Source: Globodera rostochiensis
Lineage: Eukaryota > Nematoda > Chromadorea > Rhabditida > Heteroderidae
DNA length: 64,000 bases
Direction: 5' to 3'
Assembly (NCBI GenBank): GCA_018350325.1
Contig: JAEVLN010000009.1
Location: 2,005,388 to 2,069,387, forward strand
A model generated the notes under the pieces. It saw only the letters and a program-made list of their open reading frames with translations, made no database searches and had not been told where the DNA came from. Numbering within the stretch: the first letter of the stretch is position 1; the number at the start of each line of letters is the position of its first letter. Of this stretch, positions 24,670-37,944 are shown one piece after another. The position numbers were made by a program, and so were the translations under genes.

Positions 24670-27020
24670 AATTTATTTTGATAGAATTATAACGGAGACC
24701 CGAAAACCTTCTTTTGTTAGCTAATCAATTTAGCAATAGTTTTTTATAAAAATATATGCATTTAACTTATTTTGAAATTATTTAAATTGTTGTTATTTTT
24801 TCTAAATTTTCATTTTAAGTAATATATTTTATTATTCGCACTACTTTCTTATTTGAGTGCGTTTTAATAAAAAAAAGATTTTGAAATTTAATTTATTTTT
24901 TTGTCTTTTTAGTTTTATTATTAAATGCTTTTCCGCTCTGGCACAAACGAATGTGTCGATTTTTTCTTAGATTTGTTTTATAATATATATAATAATTCTT
25001 ATTCCGAATTCCAATTGCGAGTAGTATTTCCGTTGATGGAAAATAAATGGCAAAATGATTTTTGGAGGCATAACCGGCCTTGACATTTGTTCTTTTGTAT
25101 TCATTTTTAGCATTTTATATTATTGAGAGACTGCCATTTTGTACCGGACAGTTTTTGCATTTATTTTTGCTTAAACACAAACAATTTTAACCATTTATAT
25201 TTGCGATTGTCTAACATATTTGTGATAATTTAATAATTATATAATCATGGAACTGAATTTCTATATATTTTAAGTCTTTAGACGTTATTTTATTTGTTTT
25301 GCCTGAAACCAAATTAATTACAAAACAAAATCAATTTGCAAATAAATAACAATTATATTATCAACCGTTTTAAAAATTTTTTTCAATCATATCAAGATTA
25401 TATTGGAAATTTTTTTACCACAAAGAACTTTAAATTTAAATAAACAAAAAATATAAGTTTACAAAAGATTATATCATTCGCTTGAAATAATAAATAAAAT
25501 ATAATCCATATGCATTCTCAGACTGTTTTGGGCGAGGAGTTTAAGCCTAAAAATGGCACACTCTACATTTTATGGAAAGCGGATATTATCAACATCTGAA
25601 CAAATTTGTTTATGTCCGATTCAATTTAATCAAAGAATTTGAAAATGATCAGAAATATCATATGGATCCTATCCGGGTATTAATAAAAGAAAACAACGTT
25701 TCGCATTAAACGAAAGGGTTTAAATCACTAATAATATATCAAAAAAAAATAAAAATAAATTAATAACACATATCTCTGAGCAATAACTACACAGGCAATA
25801 ACAGTAAATATTAAATTAAAAAAAACCAATGGTATAATATATTCCTCGATGATCTTAATAACATCTCCCGCGCTCAGAAAAAGCAGCAAAAAAAAGGGGC
25901 TCACGGCTTAAAAAAAGTACCAAAAAAAAATATACAAAATCTTTTACCATAAATAATGCTATTTAATCACTGACATAAAACAAAAGGATTGCGAATTGTA
26001 AAGAATTATTAATAAAAAAAGTTAAAGGGAATTTTTTGTTGTGTAAAAAAATATATCATATTAAAATAAATTAATATTACATAATCCTTTTTATTTATTT
26101 ATTTTTTTATTGTTTAATAATGTTAAAATCAACAACAAATCATTTAATCTGTAATTAAAATTTTATCAAATTAATGTTTGGGAATTTGCCATGTTATAAA
26201 TTAATTTACATATTAATTTACATAATTATATACGATTATGTACCTGTCATCATTGCTGATTTGCAAGAGCAAAGCAACGACAAATCAGATGTGCCAAGTT
26301 ATTTAATTAAAGTATAAAAGATTTATAAATTCCAAAAAATATGATTTAAAACATATTTAACAAAAATTAAATAATAAAATTAAGTTTATTAAAGTTCAAT
26401 TCGTGATGCAACTTTTTTTGCATATAAATACGTAAGCAAGTTTTGTAAAATTGTCATTTAAATCAATTATAACTTCAGAAGTAAATAAAAGCTTTACAGC
26501 AAGAAAATGAAAAAATAAAAATCAAAAAATAAAATCAAATATAAAAATTATTTTGTAGCAAAATTTATTAAAATAAATATCTTTAAATAATTGAATCAAA
26601 AAATTTAATTAGCTGGATAAAAAAAATCAACGGCATTACTAGTTGAACGTGCGTAAATTGAATGTTAGCATACATTTATAATTAATTTTTTCAAAAATTT
26701 TATTTAATTTTAAAATAACTGAGATATTGCCAAAAATTGATAACATATTTATATATAAAATGCAAAGAACCCTTGTTTTTAAAATATTTAATATTTAAAA
26801 AACTAATATATCAAAAGACTTTTTTTGTTTTTAATATTTATGTCAAGCTGTGTAAAGTCGTTTGAAACCTTATATCTCGCGATGAAAATGTCATGTTGTA
26901 AAATTAAGAATGTACCGCCCTCCTGGGAATGTTAATATTTATTTTACAATAATAATGTTTATTACATAAATACTAAAACTAATATAATAAAAAAGTTTTA
27001 ACATATGAGAGAGGCATCGG
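24670..27020. other. A+T-rich stretch with tiny open frames
   Basis: Three short ATG-initiated frames are the only coding-like items. 25510-25599 + reads MHSQTVLGEEFKPKNGTLY and ends in ADIINI. 26174-26317 + is 47 codons with a hydrophobic start (LIYILIYIIIYDYVPVIIAD) then a polar tail. 26840-26935 + reads MSSCVKSFETLYLAMKMSCC and ends PPSWEC. None is recognised; they may be small exons or chance. Confidence 0.25.
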
Positions 27021-27024
27021 TAAC

Positions 27025-27189
27025 GAGATCTCCATGACTTTAGTAATGACGGCACGCCTGTTTACTTTACCGAAAGATGGCATGACTACTAGCCGTTCAA
27101 TCGAAATTTGATCTGACAAGTGGAATCGTCAAGACTGGGTTATCTGGCAACAAATGAAGAAATCGCTGCGGAGAATAGAAATTGTATAA
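27025..27189 (+). pseudogene. Coding-like fragment with broken frame, unrecognised
   Basis: Two adjacent frames look coding. The first (27025-27093) reads DLHDFSNDGTPVYFTERWHD and stops TAG. The second (about 27110-27189) reads SDKWNRQDWVIWQQMKKSLR and stops TAA. They are in different frames with a short disturbed stretch between, as expected for a decayed gene or exon. Aromatic- and Trp-rich. Family not recognised. Confidence 0.3.
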
Positions 27190-30100
27190 AATTAAATTTA
27201 TTCTCTATTTTTTGATATCTAAAATCGTAAAAAAAATTACACCTCAATGAAATTTGAATTATTATATTTATAATAAAAAAACTTTTAATACTAAATAATT
27301 AAAAGAAGATTAAATATTTATCTATTTCTAGCATTAATTGATGAATATAAATAAAATTTGTCTTATATTCGAAAAATTATAACATGCACAATGTTGAACA
27401 ATTCATCAAACGAGTCTCCGAAACAATTTACAAAAAATACAAATGCAATTAACATATTTTATTCTGAATAAGCATAAAAACAATTAATTTTATAAATTGT
27501 TTATTTTTACATTGATTTAATAGTTTTGATGGCTGCGGATTCAAAGTTTAGTGTATGTATTTAATCATTTTTACTTGGTGCATATTCCATCTATTTTTAA
27601 TTATCCCACAATTTTTTTCAAAGAACATTCAGCAAAAATATTTTGATTCACGCATTCATCATCATTACAATTAAATTAAGATGTATACTGAGCATTACCA
27701 AATCGTTTAACTATAAACTAAGTTTCTTATATGATTGCATCATCGCAACCAGAAATAGACAACATTTTAATTCAAAAAAAGAAATTGCAAGCAAAAATGA
27801 AAGATATTAAAGTATATAATTTAATAAAAAAATTAAAAGAAGAATAGAGGAATTATAACGCTCCATAATCCGACCTAAAAACAATACCTTTTAGAAATAA
27901 AACCAATTAAAATAATAAATTCGTGAATTACGTCGTTCATACGCAGACACGTCCATATACACTTGATGCATTTGCAGGTCTGTAGTACAATTTGACGAGT
28001 GAGCATCATGAAAAATCAAATATGTTAAACAATTATCGTAAAAAAGGATTTAATAGACCATCCATCAGTCAATATTTATTAAAAATAAAATAATTAATTG
28101 CATTTTTACACAAATTTAAACTAAAAACATCATTGTTCAATAACACATGTTAATCTTTCTGGACTCAAAAACTTAGAAACATCTTGTGAAAAATTAAAAA
28201 GAAATATGAAAGAATCGTCTCTAAACATTAAATTTTAAAAAACCAACTGAATAAAAGAAAAATGAACAATATAACAGAAAATCACATTTTAATTTAAATA
28301 ATATTGTTAAATTACGAAATGTTTATAAATTCAAATAACAAATCTGACAAATCTGACAAACGGAGAAAAAATCTTTTAAATATAAAAATAAAATATTTTT
28401 CTGTTCCAAGCGTTAAATTGATGAGTACTAATAATTCTAAAAAATAAAATAAACAATTTAGCAAACTTTATCCTAGTTAAAATAAAAAAATGAAATTACA
28501 GCAAAATTAAAAATAGAAAATCAATATTAAATCCTAAACTAGCAAAATAAACCAAAAAATTTTACAAATTTGATTCAGAATCAAATTTAATTTCACATTA
28601 ATCAACTTGTGTCTACGATAATGGTTCAGCGTCGTTTATAACAATTAAATGGCAAAAAACAAATAAAACTATACTGTAAACGAAAAAAGACTAACCACAA
28701 TAAATATTTAATGCAAAAAGTATACAAAAAGGTTTTTCTTTCTAATTATTTTTTTTCTGTTATTTTTTTACTACTTTGAATTTTTTGAAGCTTATTGTTG
28801 CTTTAAGTTTTATTAAACTTTTAATAATTTATACTATTAGCAAATTAGGATTTTTATGTTTAGAATAATACTCTTTTTTAAAAGTTCATTATATAATTTA
28901 AATTTGTAATTTACAATTGCATAAATTAATTATTTCTGTAAGCTTTTTAAAAAATAAATTATATTTTTGGAGTATATTTATTTAAGTTACTGATAGATAT
29001 GATTTGTAAGGGAATTTCAACACCGTTTTATGCTATACTTATTTTTTCAGGAAAAACATATTCATATTTATACAAATAATTACATTTTTTTGCTGAATTC
29101 TTAAGCTTTTTTTGGATTTCATTAAAATATTTATTTAAAATAAAATTGGTGTTGTTTTATTGCAATTTGGCCGACGTGTAGTGTAATTATCTTTGCACCA
29201 GCCCAACAATCAATTCTGTTGCCAAGCTCAACTAAATTTAATATAAAAAATACAAATTTTATAAAAGGGTGGCGTAATTTATACCATAAGAAATGCCTGC
29301 AATTCAATAGTTTGTGTAACTTTGGGATATCAATACCAGATCGGTTGGCTGTCGGTTTTTGAAATGAATGTAATTTAATATTTAGAAAATTAAAGAATTC
29401 AATTAAATCAAGAAAAATATTTAATCTAATAAACAACTATTTAATCACATCTAATAGTTTTCCGTAAAAAAGTGTAAAATTAAACCATTAATAAAAATCC
29501 TATGTTTATTAAGTCAATTATGCTGATCAATAAACAAATAAAAATCACTTATCTAATGAGGATTTTATTTTAAACGAATTGAAACAAAGAATGTTTTAAA
29601 AGAAATATAAACATTATTATTGTAAAGCTCATCTTAATGAGGGTTGTTTTACTTTTTGATAAAATTCTCAGCCGGCAATCCGATAGACACCGACGAGGAA
29701 AATCAACTAATTCATAATTATTAAGTGTTTAAAGCGAAGTATGCATTAACATTTTATTCATAAATAAATGTCAGACTAAGTCACTTAATAAATTATACTT
29801 AAATGACACGTGTAAAATCATAGGATTTGTCCTCATAAACTTCTAATAAAACAACATGTTAGTATTAAGTTCAATAATCATAATTGAACAAATAGATAAA
29901 ATATGAACAAAATATTATATTGGTCAAAAAATTGAATTAATCAAAATAACATTAATATTTGTGTTACAAATTATTGAATGTAATTTAAAAAAATAATTAA
30001 TCAATTTAGTAAAGCACTCATTATACGGTTAATATACAAATTTAAAGATATAAGTAAAAGTGAATGTTTGCAATGCTCAAATAGATTTTTTTAAAATGAA

Positions 30101-32071
30101 AAAATAAATTTTAATAGATAATTAATATACTAAAATTTTGTTTTTCTACTAAATAATGAATTATATTGAAGTTCAGGCATTAAAACTTTTATCCACTATT
30201 CGTTTATGCGATTCACAATATTTAAAGATGTGTAAAATAAAAATGTAAACTTTTAGAAATTACTAATAAAGTAATAATCTGTTTTACAAAAAACAACAAA
30301 AAAAGTAAATATTACAAACACTCATACAATATTGTAAAAATGATAAGTTTGACTATAATAGTCGAAGCATAAGAATTGAATTTATTTACACAATTATTTA
30401 AAATTATAAAAATATTTAAAGTCAAACATTGATAGTTTAATTACATATAGTCAACAATAATCTAAAAATAATAGTCACTTAATTAAATGTCTCTCGTTTA
30501 GAGTCAAATAACAAAATAATTTTTATTTAACCTTTGCGCTAAATTAACATTTATTATTAAATAATGTTAATTGTAAAAATGTTATCATCAGTTGAGTGTA
30601 AACAATACGTTGCTAAAGATAAAAAATAGTATTTTAAAATATAATATTATTAATTCATTTCAAAATCAATTTAATTACGCCGAAAAATTTTTGGGTGTTT
30701 TTATTTCGTTTCACATGGCAAGATTTTGATAAATTTAAAATTTTTCATTAAAAAAATATATAAATAATAAACCATTTCATGATATGACGACTTAATGAAA
30801 ATGCTTCTATTATCTACTTCTTAAATATTTTCTTTTTGTTGCCATAAACAAATCCAATTAAAACGTTTATTAAACGAAAACAAATGATGATTGCATTTAC
30901 AAATAACAATGTCGTCAAGAATGACTCAGATTCAGTCTTAAAATTAATATTGTTTGCATTTTTCCATTCCTTTCTTGCTAAACGTCATCTTTATTGGAAT
31001 AATTTTATGTATATATTTGCAAAATTGTGGCTGCAATATTGTCAACGTTGTTGATGATCTTTGTCAACTTTTATTATTCCTTTAAAATGTTATTTGATAA
31101 TTATATTCACGGGAGAAAAGAAGTTTAATTTATTTATGAGTTTTATTTTTATGGTTATCTTTTAGCTTTTAATTTAAAAACTTGACACGGGCTAAAACCC
31201 CTGAAGCCCGTAGACCGTGTAAACCCGTGTCTGGCAAAAACACAGGCCCGTACACGGGCAAGGGTTTCTTTGGAATAAATTTCCCACGCTCAGATTGAAA
31301 TTCAAAGTATTTTGTCAATAAAACACTTAATAAAGTATTTAAAAAATGCTAAAATTACTTCACTAAATTTATTAAAAACATTTTCAGTCAAATTAAATAA
31401 TTTTCATGCAATCCGAGAATGGGAACAAGAATTTCAAATTTAACCGCACGTGAATCTTAACCGAGAATCTAATGCACATCCTCAATTTTTGATTTATTCT
31501 TGGGCAGGAATATAGCTTATTTTAAAATCTTATTTTTATTTAAGGAATTGAAATTTTTTATTTTTTAATGCGTGCTTTTCGCATACTTTTTTTTACCTTA
31601 AAATAATCGCCTGTGATAACGTGTTTTTTTATTTCAATTAATCGTTTTAATTACGTTAAACTAATTTTTTCTTATAAAATTTGGTAAAAATCCCTTTTAA
31701 AAGCTTTTGAATGTCCCGAATACACTTTTTGGTTTTAAAATAATTGACTAGAATTTATTTTTTTTGTTTGTACTTATCATTTTATATTTTAAACTATTTG
31801 TTAAATGTTAAATTTGTGTTGATTCCGAATTAGATTGAACAAACGATCTTCATAAATTCTAAATTTTAATTATAAAAATTAATCCATTTTTTAAAAGATT
31901 AAATTAATCTATTTATTTTTTTATAAATAAAGTTTTATAAATTGAAGAATAATGCTAAGATTTTTGCAAAATATTTAAATGATTTTGCTCCATTCTAATG
32001 TTTTGTTTTTTTAATTTTTATATATATATTATTAATTGTTGTTTGTTTTTCTGGTTTTTTTGTGTTAAAAA
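27190..32071. other. A+T-rich stretch, no firm gene
   Basis: A 101-codon minus-strand frame at 29131-29436 is A+T-rich and unrecognised, and I do not call it. 27440-27485 repeats a piece of inverted repeat B. 27925-27985 and 29635-29725 have short coding-like frames. At 31183-31273 is a cluster of CACGGG/CCCGTG words in both orientations, like the motif-reiterating elements elsewhere but without identified ends. Confidence 0.35.
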
Positions 32072-32281
32072 TCACATCACGGCAGTTACCATAAGAAACC
32101 AAATACAGCTTTCCGGCAAATCATTAGCCAAAATCACCGTATGACATGGAAATTTTATGATTTATTTGTTTATAAGTTTACAACCGCAATTTTCTCCCAG
32201 TTTCGGGTCTTCTGGTGTTTGATGCCGCTATCCCGGCACTAAAACTTGTCAAGAATGGCAGTGCATAAAACGCGATATACT
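32072..32281 (-). CDS. Two exon-like pieces, unrecognised
   Basis: Exon 1 (32281-32185) follows acceptor-like TTGCTAG and reads YIAFYALPFLTSFSAGIAAS then NTRRPETGRKLR, before a GTTGTAAAC donor-like sequence. It resembles a hydrophobic segment plus basic tail. The second open frame (32154-32072) reads NFPCHTVILANDLPESCIWF then LMVTAVM and stop. Both are far richer in G+C than the flanks. The joining intron would be very short and its acceptor is unclear. Could be a small membrane or secreted protein relic. Confidence 0.25.
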
Positions 32282-32509
32282 CTAGCAATTTTAAAGTAAT
32301 AAAATAATAAAAAAATATAAAAAAAGAAAATATATAATATTAAAAATCATAACTTTAAATACTTGGAGAAAAACAAAATTGAGTGATTATTAAAAAATGT
32401 ATTGACAAAAACTTTTGCAAAAATAAAAGTATTATACTCAATTTATAAGTGCAATAAGCATATTTATTAATGATATAAGTTTAATTATAAAAAATTGTAA
32501 ATTAATTTA

Positions 32510-34545
32510 ATCACCTATAAATATAAAATTACAGTTATACAAAAAAAAATCAAAATTTCCATTCAAGTTTTAGGAGAGAGCTACAGATCATTATTATTTA
32601 CGCAAAAACAAAAGTACATATTAAACAAAGTATTTGGGATTAAAATGCATTACATCAAAAAAACTTTGTAGCGCTTTTTCAAAAATGGCTTAATAATTAT
32701 GCTAAACAAAATGTAGATATCTAAAAAAATATAATATAAGAATGGTTAATTAACAAGTGCAATTAAATTTTTACAAATTATTTTAACGCATTATAACCTT
32801 TGGGTGAATTTAAATCTCGATTAATTTGTTAAATTTTACGCGCTGGTTATATTAAATCAAAGTTATTCCAATTTATTAGATTTATATAAGAAATACTGTG
32901 AAATAGCTTTAAATAAAAAAAATTTGACCGAAGATCGTTCGTTGTCTTCTAGCTCGTAAAAGTACAGCAATGCTTGTGCATCAAAACGAAGTCTACGCTG
33001 CGATCAACTAACCTGCAAGCATACAAGTTCATGTTTGTAGAATTTGCTGATAAATATTTGGCTAACTAACACAATTTCTTTCAACATGTATTTAAGGTTT
33101 AAAAAAATTTGAAAAGTTAAAAAATTGAAAAGTTTAAAAATGGATGAATAAGATTTCCATGTAAATATTACACCATTTAAAAAATTGTTCAGTATGATTA
33201 AGCAATTTAAAAAATGTATTTTTTAAAAGAGAAAATAAATCATTTATAAAATGAAATACAAAATATCGGCTCGATGTCGAAAAATTGGATGTCTTTTCAG
33301 GATGAAGGCCTTTCATATAAGCTCAGAATACCAAATTCAAAAAATACAATAATATTCAATCTTCAATTTGTTTTGTTTATTTATAAATTTTAAAAATAAA
33401 AATATCGGGTATAATTATAATCAATTAAAGAATGAAGCCGGGTATCATAATAATCAATTACGGAATAAAGCATACATTTTAAATGTGCTCTGAATATTCC
33501 ATTAAAATACTTCAAATTTTTAATGGACACCGATAGTAAATAAAACATTTTTAACTTAGAAGACATCAATTAATATAATATAAGAATGGTTAACTAATCA
33601 AATTAGCGTTAGAAAATATTAAATATAAATATAGAATGCAATATATTCGTTACTTTAATTGCTGAAAAGAAAAGCGACAAAATAATATTTATTTTTCAAT
33701 AAATATTAATATCAAAAAGAAAGGAGAAAATGTACGAAAAAGTGAGGCAAACATTGATATTTTTATTAAATTCAAATATCAAATTTAACCGCTACGTGTA
33801 CAAGTTCGTAAAAATCAAAAGCACAAAGAACCCTGTGAATAAATTAATTTGAAGTTACATTGCAAAATCTCGCCTGAGATTGAAGTTAAATTAATTATAT
33901 AAAATTTAATGTAAATTTAGTTATATCTTGAACTTTTAAGATCCTTAAATAAAGTGTAATCTCTCACTGGAAACGCACTGCACAAAAAAAAGGCTGGGTC
34001 GCAAAATTAAAAACAATAAATAAATGTCTAAAAACGCTATTACAATTAATATATACATTAATTGAAATAACATATATATATATAAAAAGATTGATAGAGT
34101 CTATTTAGTTATTTTTTTTCAATAAAATTAAAAATAGAGATAAAAAGTTTAAATAGGACTTAATATATTGCATTAAAAATGTTAAATTAAAATTTTTGTT
34201 TCTTAAAATAGAATGCCCAGTTTGCATCAAAACGAAGTCTACGCTGCGATTAACTAACCTGCAAGCACACAAGTTCATGTTTGTAGAATTTGCTGATAAA
34301 TATTTCTCTAATGACAACATTTTTGAAAACTTTGTTTTAAATGTTTAAAAAAATTGAAAAGTTTAAAAATGGATGAATAAGCTTTCCATGTAAATATCAC
34401 ACCATTTAAACAGAACCCATTCATAAAAGTCATGCAAAGTGTATGAAAAGATATCCAATGAAAATATACATTAAATATAGGAAGGATATATTTAAATTCT
34501 GCATTCAAAATAAAAAATCTCTTGCTAAAGGTATAACTTTAAATA
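32510..34545 (+). repeat. Diverged direct duplication, copy 2
   Basis: Second copy of 17700-20036 (block matches given there). It contains a further internal duplication: 32985-33190 recurs at 34205-34410, offset about 1220 bp, sharing cgaagtctacgctgcgat and gaatttgctgataaatattt. Both internal copies keep a minus-strand frame STNMNL.ACRLV.RSVDFVLM, with Tyr/Cys and Asp/Asn changes. Confidence 0.75.
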
Positions 34546-34772
34546 AATATTCATTTATAATCATAAGACAATGTGTAGCTGACAGCAAATGGAATCCTCA
34601 GTTCACTTGTTATATTGTATTTAGCCTAAATAAAATAATTGCCAATATACAAAAAAGCTTTGTAAAGATATTAGTCTTTAAAGTGAAAATTTAAAACTTC
34701 GTGGGTTCCTTGAAATATGCTAAACTGCTAATTTTATTTAATTAATTGTTGCAAAATCTTTGATTTTTTTAA

Positions 34773-34829
34773 ATGGTACCCATCGTCCAAAGCGTTGAGG
34801 AGCAAGACGAGGAGTATGCAATTGTTTAC
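34773..34829 (+). CDS. Candidate first exon, unrecognised
   Basis: ATG-initiated MVPIVQSVEEQDEEYAIVY, followed by GTAAAA as a possible donor at 34830. Read through, the frame continues A+T-rich to a stop at 34899. Codons (GTC CAA AGC GTT GAG GAG CAA GAC) are coding-like. Other islands on the same strand within 3.2 kb could belong to the same gene: 35656-35748 MQKVWRAMRECNYGNLIRI, 36924-37013, 37225-37332 NPDIAHFPSRELRRNKSSEG and 37807-37935. I cannot prove any junction. Confidence 0.25.
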
Positions 34830-34904
34830 GTAAAACTAAATCTATGCAAATTTAAACCAATAAGTGAAAATATACATAATCAATGCAATTTTCACAATTA
34901 ATCA

Positions 34905-37806
34905 AAGTCAAAGAACGCTTAAATACCCAAAAAACCCATTTTTTTATTTGTATTAAAAAAAGGTTTTTCCAAGAGATAAAATTGCCTAAGTCGGCTGCTG
35001 CTATTGCAGTTTTATGCAGATCAAATGTGTTTTAAGTTGTATTTAAATTTGTTGGTAAATGCCAAAAAATTATTAAAAAATTAAACGTTCGTAAATGGTT
35101 AAATGATCACACAATTCATCACGTAATTAATAATCAACATAGAAATTTAATCATGTTTGATTTACAAAACATGTTTATGGCTGGCAAATTTAAGCGTTTG
35201 AAACATTTTAAAAATAAGTATTTGTTAAATTAATTGTTAATTTTAAAATTAATATTGTGCATTAATAGGTACGAACGTATAATCGGAATTGTCAGTATAC
35301 TGCTCAATTTGCCAATATAAAATATATTGGTGATTATAAAGATGTAAAATGAACTTATTGAAAATCATTTTGAATATTTATTAATTTTTGCCAATAAAAC
35401 GTAATATTTTAAAAACGAAGTCCAAGCTATGTTTATGTAAAATACAATTAAATAAACGTATACTGTCACATCGGAAGAACGTCTAAAAAATATAAACTCT
35501 CATTTATCGCACCTATTATAAATTAATAAATAACACAGATAATAAAAATGCTCTTTAAAATTAATTTAAAATATCAGTACGCAAATTAACAAACAAAAAA
35601 ATTAAAAGTGGATAAATTTTAAGCATATAATCAATATTTTCTGCATTCTGCACACATGCAGAAGGTGTGGCGTGCCATGCGTGAATGCAATTATGGCAAT
35701 TTGATACGCATAAACAAAAAAAATCAAAACTTAACAATTAAAAGTTAATTAAAATAAGTAAAAGGCAAAAATTTTATTGGACCAAAAATTTTTAATAAAC
35801 TCTTACGAATTATTTATTTTTTAAATATTCGTTATTAAGTGCAATAAAAATATTCATCATAAAAGATATTAAAGAAATAAAGTTAAAAGGTTACACATTC
35901 ACGAACATATTATTTTTATTAAACACTTGTTAATAACAAGTTTACAAATTTTTAATTGTCGAATCACAAAGTTTAATAATATTAAACCATTTATAACAGA
36001 AATAGTCATATAAAGGTTGCTATATTATTTATTTTAAATTTTAATAAATTAAGCACCAAATATTCATAATAGAAATTAAATTTAGAAAAACAAACGCAAC
36101 GAATATTTAAAAAAATTTACACTTCAAATTGTACGTAGAATTAATAGAGCATGTTTAAATGGTTATGAAACATGAGACCATCAACAAAGAACTGACCCCA
36201 TTAATAAAATAATGAAGAGCTCACCACTTAAAATGTAATTGCTCTTTACTCTTTTATTAACTATTTAATATTATAATCAAATTTGGCAGAACTATTTTTA
36301 AATTTAAAATATTGGTTTTAATTTTAAGCAAAAAGAGTATTAAAAAATATTTAACATGTAACATAAATTTTAACGCTTTTTAAAAAAGTTTGTCTGACTG
36401 GACTTAGCAATCTGAAAATTTACTCTTTAATTTAAAAAAAAGAAGTGTATAGACGCGTATTATGATTGGTTAAAATTTGTTTTAAATCAAAAATTCATTT
36501 CAATAATCAATATATCAAGGAGCCTGTGCTTTCCATATCTGCAGAATCAATCATTCTCGTCTGTCGACTGCCAATCATCCGATGGACCTTCAAAAAAATT
36601 TTTCCGATTCAGCATTACCAAAAACAACGTCGGCCTCGCAGTAAATACGACCATCAGTCATCGAAAAAAAACAAAAAAAAATATTTAATTAATTAATTAC
36701 AGAAAAAAAATTAATGCCTTAAAAATTTTACTAAAATATTAAATAATTCATTTATAGGCAGAGAAATGGGTATTTATCAAATTACAAAAGTCTAAAATAC
36801 GCCCACAATTAAAAATCATAACTTATAAAAATAAATTTTAATAGACCTTTTGTTGATTATTATGGCCGTCATGAATGGCGTTATCCTTTCAAACACTTTA
36901 AAATAACTCCAAATTAAACTTACCGGCTGGTTACGTGCCAAAACCTAACGCGCTTTAAGCACGTTGACGCGGGAAGGTCGAGATGTGAGGGATTGGACAA
37001 AACGCAATAGCGGTAATTTCAACTAATTTCTGGGTCAATTTTCTTACAATTTGTAATGATAAAATAAAGCTACATTACCAAAGAAACATAGTAAAAATTA
37101 CAAAAAAATTAAAATTTTATTTACGAACTTCAAAATTATTCATTATTTGCATTTCTATTTAGGTTTGTTAACAAAAATAATAAATAATCAAAGCATATTA
37201 ATTTATTAATAAACAATTATATAAAAAAACCTTAATCCAGACATTGCTCACTTTCCATCTCGCGAGTTGCGACGAAACAAAAGCTCTGAAGGGGTCAGCA
37301 AAAGCGATTGTTCTACGCCACTGCATTTTTAAATAATACACTTTAATATTATATTTAAATAACTAAACATATTTATAATTGTTTACGCTTCAAAAAATTC
37401 TTTTTACTTAAAGTTGCAAACAACTTTATTTTTAAATTCAATTTTCTTATTTGGTTTTGCAACGTATTTAAAAATTTACAGTTAATGATTTGTTTTACAA
37501 ATTATAATAATTTTTATTAATTTAAGGGATGTAAGTCAATTTAAGAAATTTAAAAAATAATAAATTATGATTATATTTAATTTATACACAAAAAACCTAC
37601 AAATTCACAATTACTTTCTTCAAACAACGGCACTTAGTGAAAACTATTATATTAAAAACAAAAACATCAAAGAAACTAAAGTTGCTTAATTTAAAAAGGC
37701 ATAAGCGCCGACATTAACGATCAACCCAAAATCAAAAAACAATATAATAATTGAAACTAAATACGGCGAATAAAATAATAACCGGCTTCAATATCATCGA
37801 CAATGA
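34905..37806. other. A+T-rich region with scattered exon-like islands
   Basis: Apart from the islands named for 34773 and the fragment at 36547-36661, no gene or RNA is visible. 34966-35010 (ttccaagagata..attgcc.aagtcgg) resembles 40800-40845, a minor dispersed repeat. Confidence 0.3.
36547..36661 (-). pseudogene. C-terminal coding fragment with one frameshift
   Basis: Starts MTDGRIYCEADVVFGNAESE, then runs into a stop in a T-run. Shifting by one base in that run (near 36595-36602) gives EGPSDDWQSTDEND and a stop. The acidic tail and codon use look genuine. GRIYCEAD loosely recalls the end of a LIM domain, but one short match is not enough to assign it. A sequencing error in the homopolymer would equally explain the break. 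Confidence 0.3.
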
Positions 37807-37944
37807 TTTAAAAAACTAAAGTTAATTTTGCAAACTAAAATATCTATTAAAAGACATAACAGGCAATTATACGAATACTACCTTAAATGGAGGGTGGACT
37901 CTAGAGCAATGGTGTACAATCTTTTGCGCGGAAAAGTTAAATGA
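37807..37944 (+). CDS. Exon-like open frame, unrecognised
   Basis: Stop-to-stop frame of 45 codons whose second half is strongly coding-like: KRHNRQLYEYYLKWRVDSRA then MVYNLLRGK. It is followed by GTTAAA (37936), a possible donor. Basic and aromatic-rich. The first part is A+T-rich and may be intron. Family not recognised. Confidence 0.3.
   Translation, partial: FKKLKLILQTKISIKRHNRQLYEYYLKWRVDSRAMVYNLLRGKVK

Noticed and set aside
29131..29436. 101-codon minus-strand frame
   Set aside because: A+T-rich, no recognisable motif, no splice context. Could be a decayed gene, but the evidence is too thin to call.
36629..36661. LIM-domain exon (GRIYCEAD)
   Set aside because: Only one short resemblance, with no paired cysteines upstream. 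Not enough for assignment.
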